This document shows positions 44,491-53,409 of a DNA stretch of 64,000 bases, piece after piece; positions within the stretch are counted from its first letter, which is position 1, and each line of letters opens with the position of its first letter. Below the pieces are notes generated by a model. It searched no databases, was not told where the DNA came from, and saw only the letters and a list, made by a program, of their open reading frames with translations. A program made the translations under genes and the position numbers. This DNA is from JBEVJC01 sp040510375. Its GTDB lineage: Bacteria; Bacteroidota; Bacteroidia; Chitinophagales; Chitinophagaceae. The stretch spans positions 30,270 through 94,269 of the forward strand of contig JBEVJC010000002.1 in the NCBI GenBank assembly GCA_040510375.1, written 5' to 3'.

Positions 44491-45012
44491 ATGACAAGAT
44501 TTCTAAATAAATGGCCTTTACTGGCACTGATGCCTTTTTTTTTAAGTTTAACGGTAAGCAGCAGTCTGACCGCTCACCCTTTTCATGTATCTACTACTGA
44601 AATCAACCAGAACCTGGCGGACAAGACGCTTGAGATCAGCTGTCATGTTTTTACCGACGATTTTGAAGCGGCGATAATGAAAGAAACGGGAAGTAAGGCA
44701 GATTTTTCCAGGGAATCTATGAAGGTGATGATGGATAGTCTCACCAAAAAATACATCCTGAACCATCTGAGCCTGAAAGTAAATAACCGCAATGTAACGA
44801 TCAGTTATGTGGGGTGGGAAAAAGAGAACGAGGGGGTATTTGTTTACCTGCAGGTAGATGGAATCAGTGTTGTAACCCAGGTGGACCTGGTCAATACCAT
44901 TCTCTATAACCTGTTTGATGACCAGATGAATATCGTGCACGTAAAAGTCAACGGCGAACGAAAGAGTCATAAAATGAGCTTCCCCGAAAAATCATTGTCA
45001 TTGGTTTTTTAA
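44491..45012 (+). CDS. DUF6702 family secreted protein
   Basis: 173 residues with a hydrophobic signal (about 8-28) followed by AHPFHVSTTEINQNLADKTLEISCHVFTDDFEAAI, the signature I associate with DUF6702. The opening HPFHVS resembles metal-binding N-termini, and this signal does not leave Gln at +1, unlike most others here. The rest is a small beta-rich domain. Function unknown. It is divergent from HupE/UreJ (about 100 bp between starts), suggesting shared regulation and perhaps a joint metal-related role. Confidence 0.8.
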   Translation: MTRFLNKWPLLALMPFFLSLTVSSSLTAHPFHVSTTEINQNLADKTLEISCHVFTDDFEAAIMKETGSKADFSRESMKVMMDSLTKKYILNHLSLKVNNRNVTISYVGWEKENEGVFVYLQVDGISVVTQVDLVNTILYNLFDDQMNIVHVKVNGERKSHKMSFPEKSLSLVF

Positions 45013-45038
45013 GCAGGCAGGCGGTCTGGTTAAACCAG

Positions 45039-46328
45039 CTAATCCATTTCATCACGGAGTTTCTTGCTGATTTTTACCAGGATTTTGTCGATCCGGTGTC
45101 CGTCCATATCGATAATCTCGATATCAAATCCCTGCCATTCAAGTTTGTCACCGGCACGGGGAATACGTTCCAGCCGGTGCAGGATGAAACCGGCGAGTGT
45201 ATCAAACTCCTGTTCGCCTTCATTCATCCATTCTGTTTTTTCAAAGTGGGTAAGGAAATCGTAAAAGGGAATCTGTGCATCTACCAGGAATGATCCGTCT
45301 TCCCGTTCAATGATTTCATAGTCGTTTACATCCGGCTGCGGCATTTCACCGATGATCGCCTCCAGGATATCATTCAGTGTGATCATACCCAGGATGCTTC
45401 CATACTCATCAACGATAAAACAGGAGTGGAGCTGTGATTCCTTGAAACGTTCCATTACCTGGAAGGCCGTATTGTTTTCCGGCACAAACAATGCGGGGCG
45501 CATCAGGTCTTTGAACTGGGTATTGTCCGGACTTACATACAGGTCCTTGATGGATACCACACCCTTAATATTATCAATATCATGATCACAGATGGGATAG
45601 ATACTATGTGGTTCGTTGATGATCTTTTCCTTGATCGTTTGTTCGGTATCCAGTAAACTGAACCAGACGATATCACTGCGGTGGGTCATCAGCGAAGTAA
45701 TATTACGGTCGCTCAGGTGAAACACCCGTTCAATGATTTCCTGTTCGGTTTCTTCAAGGGTTCCCTGTTCGGTTCCTTCACTGATGATTGCTTTTATTTC
45801 TTCCTCCGTTACCTGTGTATCGTTTGGTTTAAGCTGGAACAGTGTAACGATCAGGTTACTGGACCTGCTGAGCAGCCATATAAAGGGATGTGTGATCAGG
45901 CTCAGGATCTTCATTGGCCGGGCAACCGCCTTGGCGATCACTTCCGGTTTGGAAAGTCCGATACGTTTGGGTACCAGTTCACCAAAAATTATAGAGAAAT
46001 AGGTAACAATAATAACCACGATGGCAGTGGCGATCCCGTAGCTGTATTTTTCAAAAACCGGCCATTGTTTAAGGAAGGCCGCAAAATCATCGGTGATTTT
46101 TTCGCCGGAATAAATACCGGTCAGGATCCCGATCACGGTGATCCCCATCTGTACAGTGGAAAGGAATGTTTCGGGTTTATTTGCCAGGATAAGTGCTTCC
46201 CGGGCAACTTTATCTCCTCTGTTCGCCTGGGCCTCCAGTCTTGATTTTCTCGCAGACACGAGGGCAATTTCCGCCATCGAAAAAAGGCCGTTCAACAGGA
46301 TTAATCCTGCCAATATGAGTATTTCCAT
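45039..46328 (-). CDS. CNNM/CorC (hemolysin-like) membrane protein with CBS domains
   Basis: 429 residues. Order of domains: DUF21 membrane domain (about 1-190, ILLNGLFSMAEIALVSARKSRLEA at the start), two CBS domains (about 205-330, LMTHRSDIVWFSLLD... and LMRPALFVPENNTAFQVMERFKESQ), and a C-terminal CorC_HlyC domain (about 340-425, GSFLVDAQIPFYDFLTHFE). The old name hemolysin is misleading; relatives transport or regulate magnesium or other divalent cations. It converges with DUF6702 and abuts the PAP2 gene without a gap, suggesting co-transcription. Confidence 0.93.
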   Translation of the reverse strand: MEILILAGLILLNGLFSMAEIALVSARKSRLEAQANRGDKVAREALILANKPETFLSTVQMGITVIGILTGIYSGEKITDDFAAFLKQWPVFEKYSYGIATAIVVIIVTYFSIIFGELVPKRIGLSKPEVIAKAVARPMKILSLITHPFIWLLSRSSNLIVTLFQLKPNDTQVTEEEIKAIISEGTEQGTLEETEQEIIERVFHLSDRNITSLMTHRSDIVWFSLLDTEQTIKEKIINEPHSIYPICDHDIDNIKGVVSIKDLYVSPDNTQFKDLMRPALFVPENNTAFQVMERFKESQLHSCFIVDEYGSILGMITLNDILEAIIGEMPQPDVNDYEIIEREDGSFLVDAQIPFYDFLTHFEKTEWMNEGEQEFDTLAGFILHRLERIPRAGDKLEWQGFDIEIIDMDGHRIDKILVKISKKLRDEMD

Positions 46329-46949
46329 TTAAGAAGACAACGTTGGTTCTGAATCGAAGATAACGATTCCGAATCGGTTATTGAAGAATGTCCCCGTGAG
46401 GTAGCCGAAAAGCAGGCCCAGCAAGGCTCCGCCAATGATGTCAAAAGGATAGTGTATACCGATATATACCTGTGCAAGCGAGATGAGTGCGGCCCAGGCA
46501 AACCCGAGTAATGACCATCGGCCGATCAGTCTCCGGGTTGTCAGGTAAAAAAACATGGCGATCCCGAAGTGATTCGCTGCATGGTTGGAAATGAAACTGA
46601 ATCCGGTTGAACAATGATCGGCCAGCAAGCGCACCTGCATGGCGAAATCGGGTTGGTTGCAGGGACGTAACCGTTCAAATCCTTTTTTGAAAATGTTATT
46701 GCCGGTCATATCACACAGGGCCACTGTAACCAGCAGGAATAACGTCCACCATAATCCCTTCGTTTTAAAATTCAGCAGGGCAAACATGATCAGGAAAAGA
46801 TAAAGGGGTGCCCAGTTGGGTGGATTACGTACAAAAGGCATTACGGAATCCAGGAAGGGATTGGCCAGGTCGGTATTGATCCGGATGAACATCCACCGGT
46901 CTGCTTTTTCCAGCAATTCAGTTAAGGATGATCTGAGCAGGTAAACCAT
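46329..46949 (-). CDS. PAP2-family membrane phosphatase
   Basis: 206 residues from ATG 46949. The three phosphatase motifs can be placed as KKGFERLRPCN (KX6RP), TGFSFISNHAAN (variant of PSGH with Ser-Asn-His) and AQVYIGIHYPFDIIGG (HxxxD, with Gln where the Arg of SRX5H usually sits). Five to six membrane segments are predicted. Likely substrates are undecaprenyl pyrophosphate or phosphatidylglycerol phosphate. Its neighbours are a CNNM protein and, divergently, an LtaS-like enzyme whose chemistry would release diacylglycerol or phosphorylated lipid products. Confidence 0.87.
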   Translation of the reverse strand: MVYLLRSSLTELLEKADRWMFIRINTDLANPFLDSVMPFVRNPPNWAPLYLFLIMFALLNFKTKGLWWTLFLLVTVALCDMTGNNIFKKGFERLRPCNQPDFAMQVRLLADHCSTGFSFISNHAANHFGIAMFFYLTTRRLIGRWSLLGFAWAALISLAQVYIGIHYPFDIIGGALLGLLFGYLTGTFFNNRFGIVIFDSEPTLSS

Positions 46950-47038
46950 GCAACAAATTAACAACATCTGATTCACTTAAAGTTGATGATCCCGTTTAAT
47001 TTGGTTTGCTTTGTTGTCCCATTAAATGGCCAGTCCCA

Positions 47039-49015
47039 ATGCTTATCAGGTATAAAACTCCTAAAACCATCCAGTGGGTGGTCAATCTCTTCGGGATCTT
47101 TTTCCTGATCTTTACCTTGTTCCGGCTGGCTACCTATTTCGCGTTCAGTCCGCCCAACCTGCGATTCATCGACCTGCTGCCATCATTCCTGATGGGCGTA
47201 CAGTACGACCTGCGATGGATTTCCATCATACTGGCTCCCATAGTGCTGGTGAGTATGATCCCCCGCTTTTCTCCTTTTTATGCGGCGAAAAATAAAAAAT
47301 GGTGGACCTGGTACCTGGCATTGATCACCTTTGTGGTGTTCTTTTTTTTCGCGGCCGACTTCGGCAGTTTTTCCTATAACCGTACCCGGCTGGATGCAGG
47401 TGCGATGAATTTTGTGGAGGATCCGGGTATTTCTATCCGGATGATGTGGCAGACCTATCCCTTGTTCTGGATGTTACTCGGCCTGGTGATAGCTGTTGTC
47501 CTTTTCCGGTGGATGTACCATAAGAGTCACTGGCGGGTGATCACCCAGACCGACGGACTCAGAATCCCTTACAGCCGTAAATACTTTGTGGTGACCGCTA
47601 TCCTGTTTGCCATTTTTATTTATGGACAGCTTGCCTTTACACCCCTCACCTGGAAACAAAGTTTCCGTTTCCGGGATAATTTCAAATCGTACCTGGCACT
47701 TAATCCGCTGCAGAATTTTTTTACCACACTGAAATTACGGGCGCCCGAGTACCATGAACAGAAGGCGCGGCTTGCCTTTCCGCTGATGGCTGAAGTGCTG
47801 CAGTTGCCGGGTTCGTCTGATTTCACTTACCGCCGGCAGGTGGTACCGGGTAGTAATGCGCTGGAAAGCCGGCCCAATGTGGTACTGGTGATGTGCGAAT
47901 CGTTCAGCATGTACAAAAGCAGTATGAGTGGCAATCCGCTTGGAACAACACCGTACTTCGATTCCATTTCAAGGAACGGGATTTTTTTCGAAAGATGTTT
48001 TTCGCCGCATTTTTCAACTGCACGCGGACTCTTTGCTATCATTACGGGAATCCCGGATGCACAGCTTTTCAAATTCTCCACCCGGAATCCGGGAGCAATG
48101 ACCCAGCATACCATCATTGATAATTTTGAAGGGTACGACAAGTATTATTTTCTGGGAGGGTCGCCGGAGTTCAACAATTTTCAGGGTTTGTTGAAAAATA
48201 TCAACGGACTGCAAATGCGTACCGAAGGAAGTTTCCGGTCGCCCCGGATCAATGTCTGGGGAATCAGCGACAAGGATCTTTTCCTGGAGGCCAATGAGGT
48301 TTTCAGTAAACAGGTCAAACCATTTTTTGCTGTTATCCAGACTTCAGACAATCACCGTCCATATATGATACCGGACCAGGATACTGCTGTCTTCCGGAGG
48401 AAAATTGTATCAGACGAAGAACTGCGTAAGTATGGTTTTGGATCACTGGATGAATACAATAGTTTCCGTTATTCCGATTTTTGTTTCCGGACTTTCCTGG
48501 AGGCTGCATCAAAGCAGCCATATTTCCACAACACCATTTTTGTATTCGTTGGTGATCATGGAGTAGCCGGTAATGCGGATGCATTGTACCCTTCGGCCTG
48601 GACCGACCAGCGGCTGACGGATGAACATGTGCCCCTGCTTTTTTATGCGCCATATTTGTTGAAGCCACAAAAAAGAACGGAAGTGGTTTCGCAGGTGGAT
48701 GTGTTACCCACCATTGCGGGAATGATCCAGCAACCATATGTTAACACCACGATTGGCCGCGACCTTCTCGACCCGGCCAAAAAACACAATCTGGCATTTA
48801 TTACAAATACAGCGGGGAAGATCGGACTGGTGACTGATGATTTTTATTTCATCAAAAACCTGAATTTCCCGGATGAACAGATGGTGCCTGTACGTTATAG
48901 CCAGATCTCCTATACAAAGGCACAACGCGATTCGATCCAGCAACGCCTTTCCGAACTTACCTCGGCTTATTTTGAAACCGCCCGTTATATGCTGATGAAT
49001 AACCAACATGACTGA
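47039..49015 (+). CDS. LtaS-like sulfatase-family phosphotransferase (membrane)
   Basis: 658 residues from ATG 47039. Four to five N-terminal membrane helices (about 10-190) are followed by an extracytoplasmic alkaline-phosphatase-fold domain. Key residues are visible: metal Glu in VVLVMCESFS, the nucleophile Thr in PHFSTARGLFAIITG, and the metal motif VFVGDHGVAG. The enzyme probably moves a glycerol-phosphate or ethanolamine-phosphate group to an envelope glycan or lipid; Gram-negative Bacteroidota lack classical lipoteichoic acid. The final codons are duplicated just beyond the stop (51-bp direct repeat). Confidence 0.9.
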   Translation: MLIRYKTPKTIQWVVNLFGIFFLIFTLFRLATYFAFSPPNLRFIDLLPSFLMGVQYDLRWISIILAPIVLVSMIPRFSPFYAAKNKKWWTWYLALITFVVFFFFAADFGSFSYNRTRLDAGAMNFVEDPGISIRMMWQTYPLFWMLLGLVIAVVLFRWMYHKSHWRVITQTDGLRIPYSRKYFVVTAILFAIFIYGQLAFTPLTWKQSFRFRDNFKSYLALNPLQNFFTTLKLRAPEYHEQKARLAFPLMAEVLQLPGSSDFTYRRQVVPGSNALESRPNVVLVMCESFSMYKSSMSGNPLGTTPYFDSISRNGIFFERCFSPHFSTARGLFAIITGIPDAQLFKFSTRNPGAMTQHTIIDNFEGYDKYYFLGGSPEFNNFQGLLKNINGLQMRTEGSFRSPRINVWGISDKDLFLEANEVFSKQVKPFFAVIQTSDNHRPYMIPDQDTAVFRRKIVSDEELRKYGFGSLDEYNSFRYSDFCFRTFLEAASKQPYFHNTIFVFVGDHGVAGNADALYPSAWTDQRLTDEHVPLLFYAPYLLKPQKRTEVVSQVDVLPTIAGMIQQPYVNTTIGRDLLDPAKKHNLAFITNTAGKIGLVTDDFYFIKNLNFPDEQMVPVRYSQISYTKAQRDSIQQRLSELTSAYFETARYMLMNNQHD

Positions 49016-49072
49016 TCCACTTTTGAGACCGCCCGTTATATGCTGATGAATAACCAGCATGACTGATCCACG
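48971..49072. repeat. 51-bp direct repeat covering the gene's 3' end
   Basis: Two copies of a 51-bp unit start at 48971 (TTTGAAACCG, inside the LtaS-like gene) and 49022 (TTTGAGACCG, after its stop). They differ at few positions; the second copy lies wholly outside the coding region. It is a tandem duplication of the last 15 codons, the stop and a few bases beyond. Confidence 0.88.
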
Positions 49073-49178
49073 TACTGAAACAAGTGTCAGCCGGAAGGAG
49101 CGCTGTAATGCAGAGCGGGTCTGTTCACGCTATTAATAACCCCGCGAGGGTAACAGTATTTTGAATAATGAAAGGTCT

Positions 49179-49982
49179 TCAGGTCAGTGGATCCGTGGTA
49201 CGGCCATCGCTGTAAATCCTTTTCTCTGCATCCCCTTTTTCCAATTTTGTTTTCCTGGCGAGTAAAACCAGTTTATGGGAGCGTAACGGATCATATTTGT
49301 CCAGCTCGTCGTTACCGAAGGATTCAAGTACCTGTAACCCGCGCAGGCCAAGCATTCCAGTAAGTTCAGCAATTGTAAATTTTTCTTTCCTGTGCACATA
49401 TTCTTCCGGTGAAGGAAGTGATGGATCCGTGACTGTGATGGTTGAGTGGAAATGGGTTTTATCCTGTCCCTGCCTGATGTCATAAACAGTGCTGTCGATC
49501 TCCTGTACTTCGTCGGCAAGAGGATGTTGTTCCAGGTAGGGTGTATTGATATATTCCAGGATCAGGTAACCATCCGGTAAAAGGCTTCCGGCAATGGTAC
49601 GGATCAGGTTATCATGTTCACGTTTTGTATCATACGTACCAAAACTTCTACCTGTAATAAAGGCAACGTTAAAATAATTACTCCAGAAGGGAAGCCGGAG
49701 ATCGTGCTGGAAAAACCGGAGGTTCGCGGTTTCGGATTTTTTTGCAATATTTATAAGTTCAGCAGAGTAGTCCGTGCCTGTTATATCGTAACCAGCTCCT
49801 GCAAGTTCAAGTGCTTTAATACCATCCCCGCAACCGGCCATGAGGAGCCGGGAATCGTAAGATATACTGAGCTGCCGGAGGATTTTATCATAGAGTATAC
49901 CGGATGGGTAGGGCGACTGTGCCTGGATAAATTTAAGATAAAAAGGAGAGTGCATCCAGTGCAGCCATTGATTTCTTGCCAT
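49179..49982 (-). CDS. Class I SAM-dependent methyltransferase
   Basis: 267 residues. The SAM-binding core is LLMAGCGDGIKALELAGAGYDITGTDYSAELI, with the acidic residue after strand 2, followed by FFQHDLRLPFWSNYFNVAFITGRSFGTYD. The fold fits small-molecule methyltransferases (Methyltransf_25/11 type). The substrate is unknown. It is divergent from glmM and converges with the LtaS-like gene, so no operon partner helps. Confidence 0.85.
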   Translation of the reverse strand: MARNQWLHWMHSPFYLKFIQAQSPYPSGILYDKILRQLSISYDSRLLMAGCGDGIKALELAGAGYDITGTDYSAELINIAKKSETANLRFFQHDLRLPFWSNYFNVAFITGRSFGTYDTKREHDNLIRTIAGSLLPDGYLILEYINTPYLEQHPLADEVQEIDSTVYDIRQGQDKTHFHSTITVTDPSLPSPEEYVHRKEKFTIAELTGMLGLRGLQVLESFGNDELDKYDPLRSHKLVLLARKTKLEKGDAEKRIYSDGRTTDPLT

Positions 49983-50058
49983 AGCGTCGTTTGGGCAAAT
50001 GTAAGCCGCGATCTAAATACAAATCGTTTCAGACAACAAAATATCGGACCGGAAGCCT

Positions 50059-50066
50059 TATTTTTG
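50059..50066 (+). promoter_or_regulatory. Putative -7 box for glmM
   Basis: TATTTTTG fits TAnnTTTG, about 80 bp before the glmM start. No clear -33 element was found. Confidence 0.4.
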
Positions 50067-50145
50067 GCCTCTCACGGAATCACTGCCAGTCGAACGTTTG
50101 CGGTGGTATACATCCGGAAAGATCATCAAAATAAAGTGTGTAAAA

Positions 50146-51546
50146 GTGGCATTGATTAAAAGTATTTCTGGAATAAGGGGAACTATTGGCGGAAGACCCG
50201 GTGAAAATCTTACCCCGCTCGATGTGGTCAAATTTACTGCCGCATACGCACAAATCATTAACGGGGAACATCAAAAATCGCCAGGTGCTTTTAAAGTGCC
50301 CCTGGTAGTTATTGGTCGCGATGCGCGAATCAGCGGGTCTATTGTGAACGAACTGGTGGTGAATACTTTTTTATCGGCAGGTATTGATGTGACCGACCTT
50401 GGACTTTCCACAACACCTACTGTTGAGATGGCGGTGACCATGACCAGGGCCAGTGCCGGGGTTATTATAACAGCCAGTCACAACCCAAAAGAATGGAATG
50501 CATTAAAACTTCTCGATTCGTCCGGTGAATTTATTTCTGCAGAAACCGGATTGAAACTATTGGCCATTGCAGAGAAAGAAGAATTCACTTTTGTTCCGGT
50601 TGATAAACTCGGCCTGCTCACCCGTGATGATTCATTTATGCAGAAACATATCGATGCCATCCTGGCCTACCCCCTGGTAGATGCAGAAGGTATTGCATCA
50701 AAAAACCTGAAAGTGGTGGTGGATGCTGTGAATTCAACCGGTGCCATCTTTGTTCCCGAACTACTTCGCGCCCTCGGTGTGAAAGACATCATTGTACTGA
50801 ATGAAGAAGTGAACGGAAAATTTGCCCATAATCCCGAACCCCTGCCTGAACATTTATCGCAGTTAAGCAGTGCGGTTGTCAAACATAAAGCCGACCTGGG
50901 TATTGCTGTTGATCCCGATGTGGACCGGCTTTGTTTTGTAAACGAGGACGGAAGTATGTTTGGTGAGGAGTACACACTGGTGGCGGTAGCCGACTATGTG
51001 CTCGGATTGAGGAAGGGGAATACAGTAAGTAATATGAGCAGCACCAAGGCGCTGAAAGAAATCACGCTGAAACATGGCGGCGAATATTTCCCTTCAGCCG
51101 TGGGTGAAGTGAATGTGGTCAGCAAGATGAAAGAACATAAGGCAGTGATCGGTGGTGAAGGAAACGGCGGGATCATTGTACCGGACTTCCATTACGGACG
51201 CGATGCCCTTATCGGGATTGCGTTATTCCTGAGCCATCTTGCAACGCAGAAGAACGGTATCAAATCACTCCGCGCGAAGTATCCTGATTATTTCATCTCC
51301 AAGAATAAAATTGAACTGGAAGAATCGGTGGACGTAAAAAAGATTTTTGAGAAGATCCGGAAAAAATATAAAAGTAATCCGGTTAATACCGAAGACGGAT
51401 TGAAGATTGAGTTTGATAACGACTGGGTACATTTGCGCACATCCAATACAGAACCGATAATCAGGATCTATTCAGAAAGCAGTTTTGAAACCACTGCGAA
51501 TAATATAGCTGTTCGCCTGATGCAGGATATCCGGGAGTTCATGTAA
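50146..51546 (+). CDS. glmM: Phosphoglucosamine mutase (phosphohexomutase family)
   Basis: 466 residues from a GTG start at 50146, chosen because the conserved beginning (ALIKSISGIRGTIGG) follows directly; the earlier in-frame ATG adds 16 unlike residues. The phosphoserine loop is GVIITASHNPKEWN, the metal loop GIAVDPDVDRLCFV, the sugar-binding loop GGEGNGGIIVPD, and the phosphate-binding ending RTSNTEPIIRIYSES. It converts glucosamine-6-phosphate to glucosamine-1-phosphate for peptidoglycan and lipopolysaccharide; some relatives act on mannose or glucose phosphates, so the exact substrate is a family-level assignment. Confidence 0.88.
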   Translation: MALIKSISGIRGTIGGRPGENLTPLDVVKFTAAYAQIINGEHQKSPGAFKVPLVVIGRDARISGSIVNELVVNTFLSAGIDVTDLGLSTTPTVEMAVTMTRASAGVIITASHNPKEWNALKLLDSSGEFISAETGLKLLAIAEKEEFTFVPVDKLGLLTRDDSFMQKHIDAILAYPLVDAEGIASKNLKVVVDAVNSTGAIFVPELLRALGVKDIIVLNEEVNGKFAHNPEPLPEHLSQLSSAVVKHKADLGIAVDPDVDRLCFVNEDGSMFGEEYTLVAVADYVLGLRKGNTVSNMSSTKALKEITLKHGGEYFPSAVGEVNVVSKMKEHKAVIGGEGNGGIIVPDFHYGRDALIGIALFLSHLATQKNGIKSLRAKYPDYFISKNKIELEESVDVKKIFEKIRKKYKSNPVNTEDGLKIEFDNDWVHLRTSNTEPIIRIYSESSFETTANNIAVRLMQDIREFM

Positions 51547-51650
51547 GGAACGGCCGCAAGGTATATGGCTCCCTGCAGTGTAAAATAATACAGTTCCGGA
51601 TTAAGAAAACTTCGTGGTTAAAGATCTTAGTCGGTTAAAAAAACATTCAG

Positions 51651-52631
51651 TTAAACCTGGCTTGCTTTATTCAATGCTTCCACAATGGTGGCGGGTCCCA
51701 GTTTTAATTTAAAATTATTTGCGCCATAACCCGTTGCTCCCTGCATGGCAATTGTTGCGGTCTGTTCAAATATTGCGGTTCCTGCTTTTTTCCCTTCAAG
51801 GAATTTTTCAGCTGCGGTAAGCCGCCATGGTTTATGCGCAACACCACCCATTGCCAGACGTGCGGAACGGATGGTATCTCCATCCATATCCAGTGCGGCT
51901 GCAACGGAAACCAGTGCAAAGGCATAGGAAGCTCGGTCGCGGATTTTTACATACGAAACATGTCGGGTGAATCCTGCTTTCGGAATACTGATTAATGTGA
52001 TGATTTCACCGGGCCGGAGTGTATTGTCTTTTTCCGGATTAGTTCCCGGGAGGCGGTGGAAATCACCGAATGCAATGGTGCGCGTTCCCTTATTTCCTTC
52101 CACCGTTATGGTTGCGTCAAGAGCAGCCAGGGCCACGCACATATCACTTGGGTGAACAGCGATACATTGTTCACTGGCTCCAAAAATTGCGTGCATCCTG
52201 TTGTATCCTTTTAATGCGCCGCAACCCGAACCTGGCTTGCGTTTATTGCAGGGCATGGTCAGGTCGTAAAAATAAGTACAGCGGGTGCGTTGCATCATAT
52301 TGCCGCCCACGGTGGCCATATTCCGCAACTGGGCGGATGCACCAGCTTTAAGGGCAAGTGATAACAGCGGGAATTGCTGCTGGATCTGCGGGTGTTCGGA
52401 AAGATCGCTGTTCCTTACCAATGCGCCGACCTGGATGGAGTCGGCTTTATCAGTTATAAAGTCCATTTGAAGCTGGTTGATATCAATCAGTTTCTGGTGG
52501 GTGGTTACGCCTCGCTTCATGAGGTCAACCAGGTTGGTACCGCCCGCAATCAATCCATTACCTGTTGATTTGGAAAGGGCGTCCACTGCTGCTTTCACGG
52601 TTTTTACGCGGGTATATTCAAAGTTGATCAT
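51651..52631 (-). CDS. FAD subunit of a xanthine-dehydrogenase-family enzyme (PaoB-like)
   Basis: 326 residues from ATG 52631. FAD-binding motifs are GLIAGGTNLVDLMKRG and ATVGGNMMQRTRC. The segment RCTYFYDLTMPCNKRKPGSGCGA has the Cys pattern of the extra [4Fe-4S] cluster seen in the PaoB (YagS) type. Such subunits pass electrons from a molybdenum centre through [2Fe-2S] clusters to FAD. Its ATG overlaps the upstream subunit's TGA (ATGA), so translation is coupled. The molybdopterin-binding large subunit, normally next in the operon, is not present; glmM lies there, convergent, after 104 bp. Confidence 0.92.
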   Translation of the reverse strand: MINFEYTRVKTVKAAVDALSKSTGNGLIAGGTNLVDLMKRGVTTHQKLIDINQLQMDFITDKADSIQVGALVRNSDLSEHPQIQQQFPLLSLALKAGASAQLRNMATVGGNMMQRTRCTYFYDLTMPCNKRKPGSGCGALKGYNRMHAIFGASEQCIAVHPSDMCVALAALDATITVEGNKGTRTIAFGDFHRLPGTNPEKDNTLRPGEIITLISIPKAGFTRHVSYVKIRDRASYAFALVSVAAALDMDGDTIRSARLAMGGVAHKPWRLTAAEKFLEGKKAGTAIFEQTATIAMQGATGYGANNFKLKLGPATIVEALNKASQV

Positions 52632-53260
52632 ACTTTTTGTCCTCCGCTTTTTACTTCGATAATGGCATCTACAATATTTGGATATGCACCGCAGCGGCAG
52701 ATATTGCCACTCATATATTCGCTGATTTCTTCCCGGCTTCCGGTATGTCCTTCGCGTACGCAGGCCACGGCTGACATGATCTGGCCGGGTGTGCAGTAGC
52801 CACACTGGAATCCATCGTGTTTGATAAAGGCTTCCTGCATGGGGTGAAGGGTATCGCCGTCTGCCAGTCCTTCGATGGTTGTCACTTTTTTCCCTTCATT
52901 CATGATCGCCAGCGAAAGGCAGGAGTTGATGCGGCGGCCATCCACATGTACGGTGCAGGCGCCACATTGTCCCAGGTCACAGCCTTTTTTTGTGCCGGTT
53001 AATCCCACATGCTCTCGCAGCAGATCCAGTAATGTTACCCGGGGCTCTACATTGAGGGTATATGGTTTACCATTGATTTCGATTGAAAGAGGCAGCTTTT
53101 CAAAAAGACCGGTGATGGTTTCTTCGTTTCCGGCGGCCTTCATTATGGCGGGGGTGGACACGGCAAGTGTGGCGAGGGTGGTCGATTTTTTCAGGAAATC
53201 CCGCCGGCTGTCGCGAAACCTTTCATCCGCCGAAGCAAACTCATCGTCGTTGTGGATCAT
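52628..53260 (-). CDS. [2Fe-2S] subunit of a xanthine-dehydrogenase-family enzyme (PaoA-like)
   Basis: 210 residues. A twin-arginine signal (SRRDFLKKSTTLATLAV) at about residues 18-34 predicts Tat export, as in periplasmic PaoABC aldehyde oxidoreductase. Both cluster motifs are intact: GCDLGQCGACTVHVDGRRINSC (plant-type) and CGYCTPGQI...GNICRCGAYPNI (helical domain). The protein would sit between a molybdenum subunit and the FAD subunit in electron transfer. It is translationally coupled to the FAD gene. The large catalytic subunit is missing from the locus. Confidence 0.93.
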   Translation of the reverse strand: MIHNDDEFASADERFRDSRRDFLKKSTTLATLAVSTPAIMKAAGNEETITGLFEKLPLSIEINGKPYTLNVEPRVTLLDLLREHVGLTGTKKGCDLGQCGACTVHVDGRRINSCLSLAIMNEGKKVTTIEGLADGDTLHPMQEAFIKHDGFQCGYCTPGQIMSAVACVREGHTGSREEISEYMSGNICRCGAYPNIVDAIIEVKSGGQKV

Positions 53261-53352
53261 AAAAGTGATTTGGTATATGAATTTACTTTATCCGTTGTAA
53301 ATCAAAAATTATGATTTCGCGGAACAGTAACAATATGCCTGCCACGATACCT

Positions 53353-53360
53353 TATCTTTG
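53353..53360 (+). promoter_or_regulatory. -7 box of the cysteine desulfurase gene
   Basis: TATCTTTG is an exact TAnnTTTG, about 49 bp before the ATG. The leader contains a CGGGC/GCCCG hairpin at 53375-53392. No -33 element is evident. Confidence 0.5.
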
Positions 53361-53409
53361 CCACGTTTTTTAAACGGGCCCTGTTGAGCCCGCCAACTTA
53401 TTCTCTATT

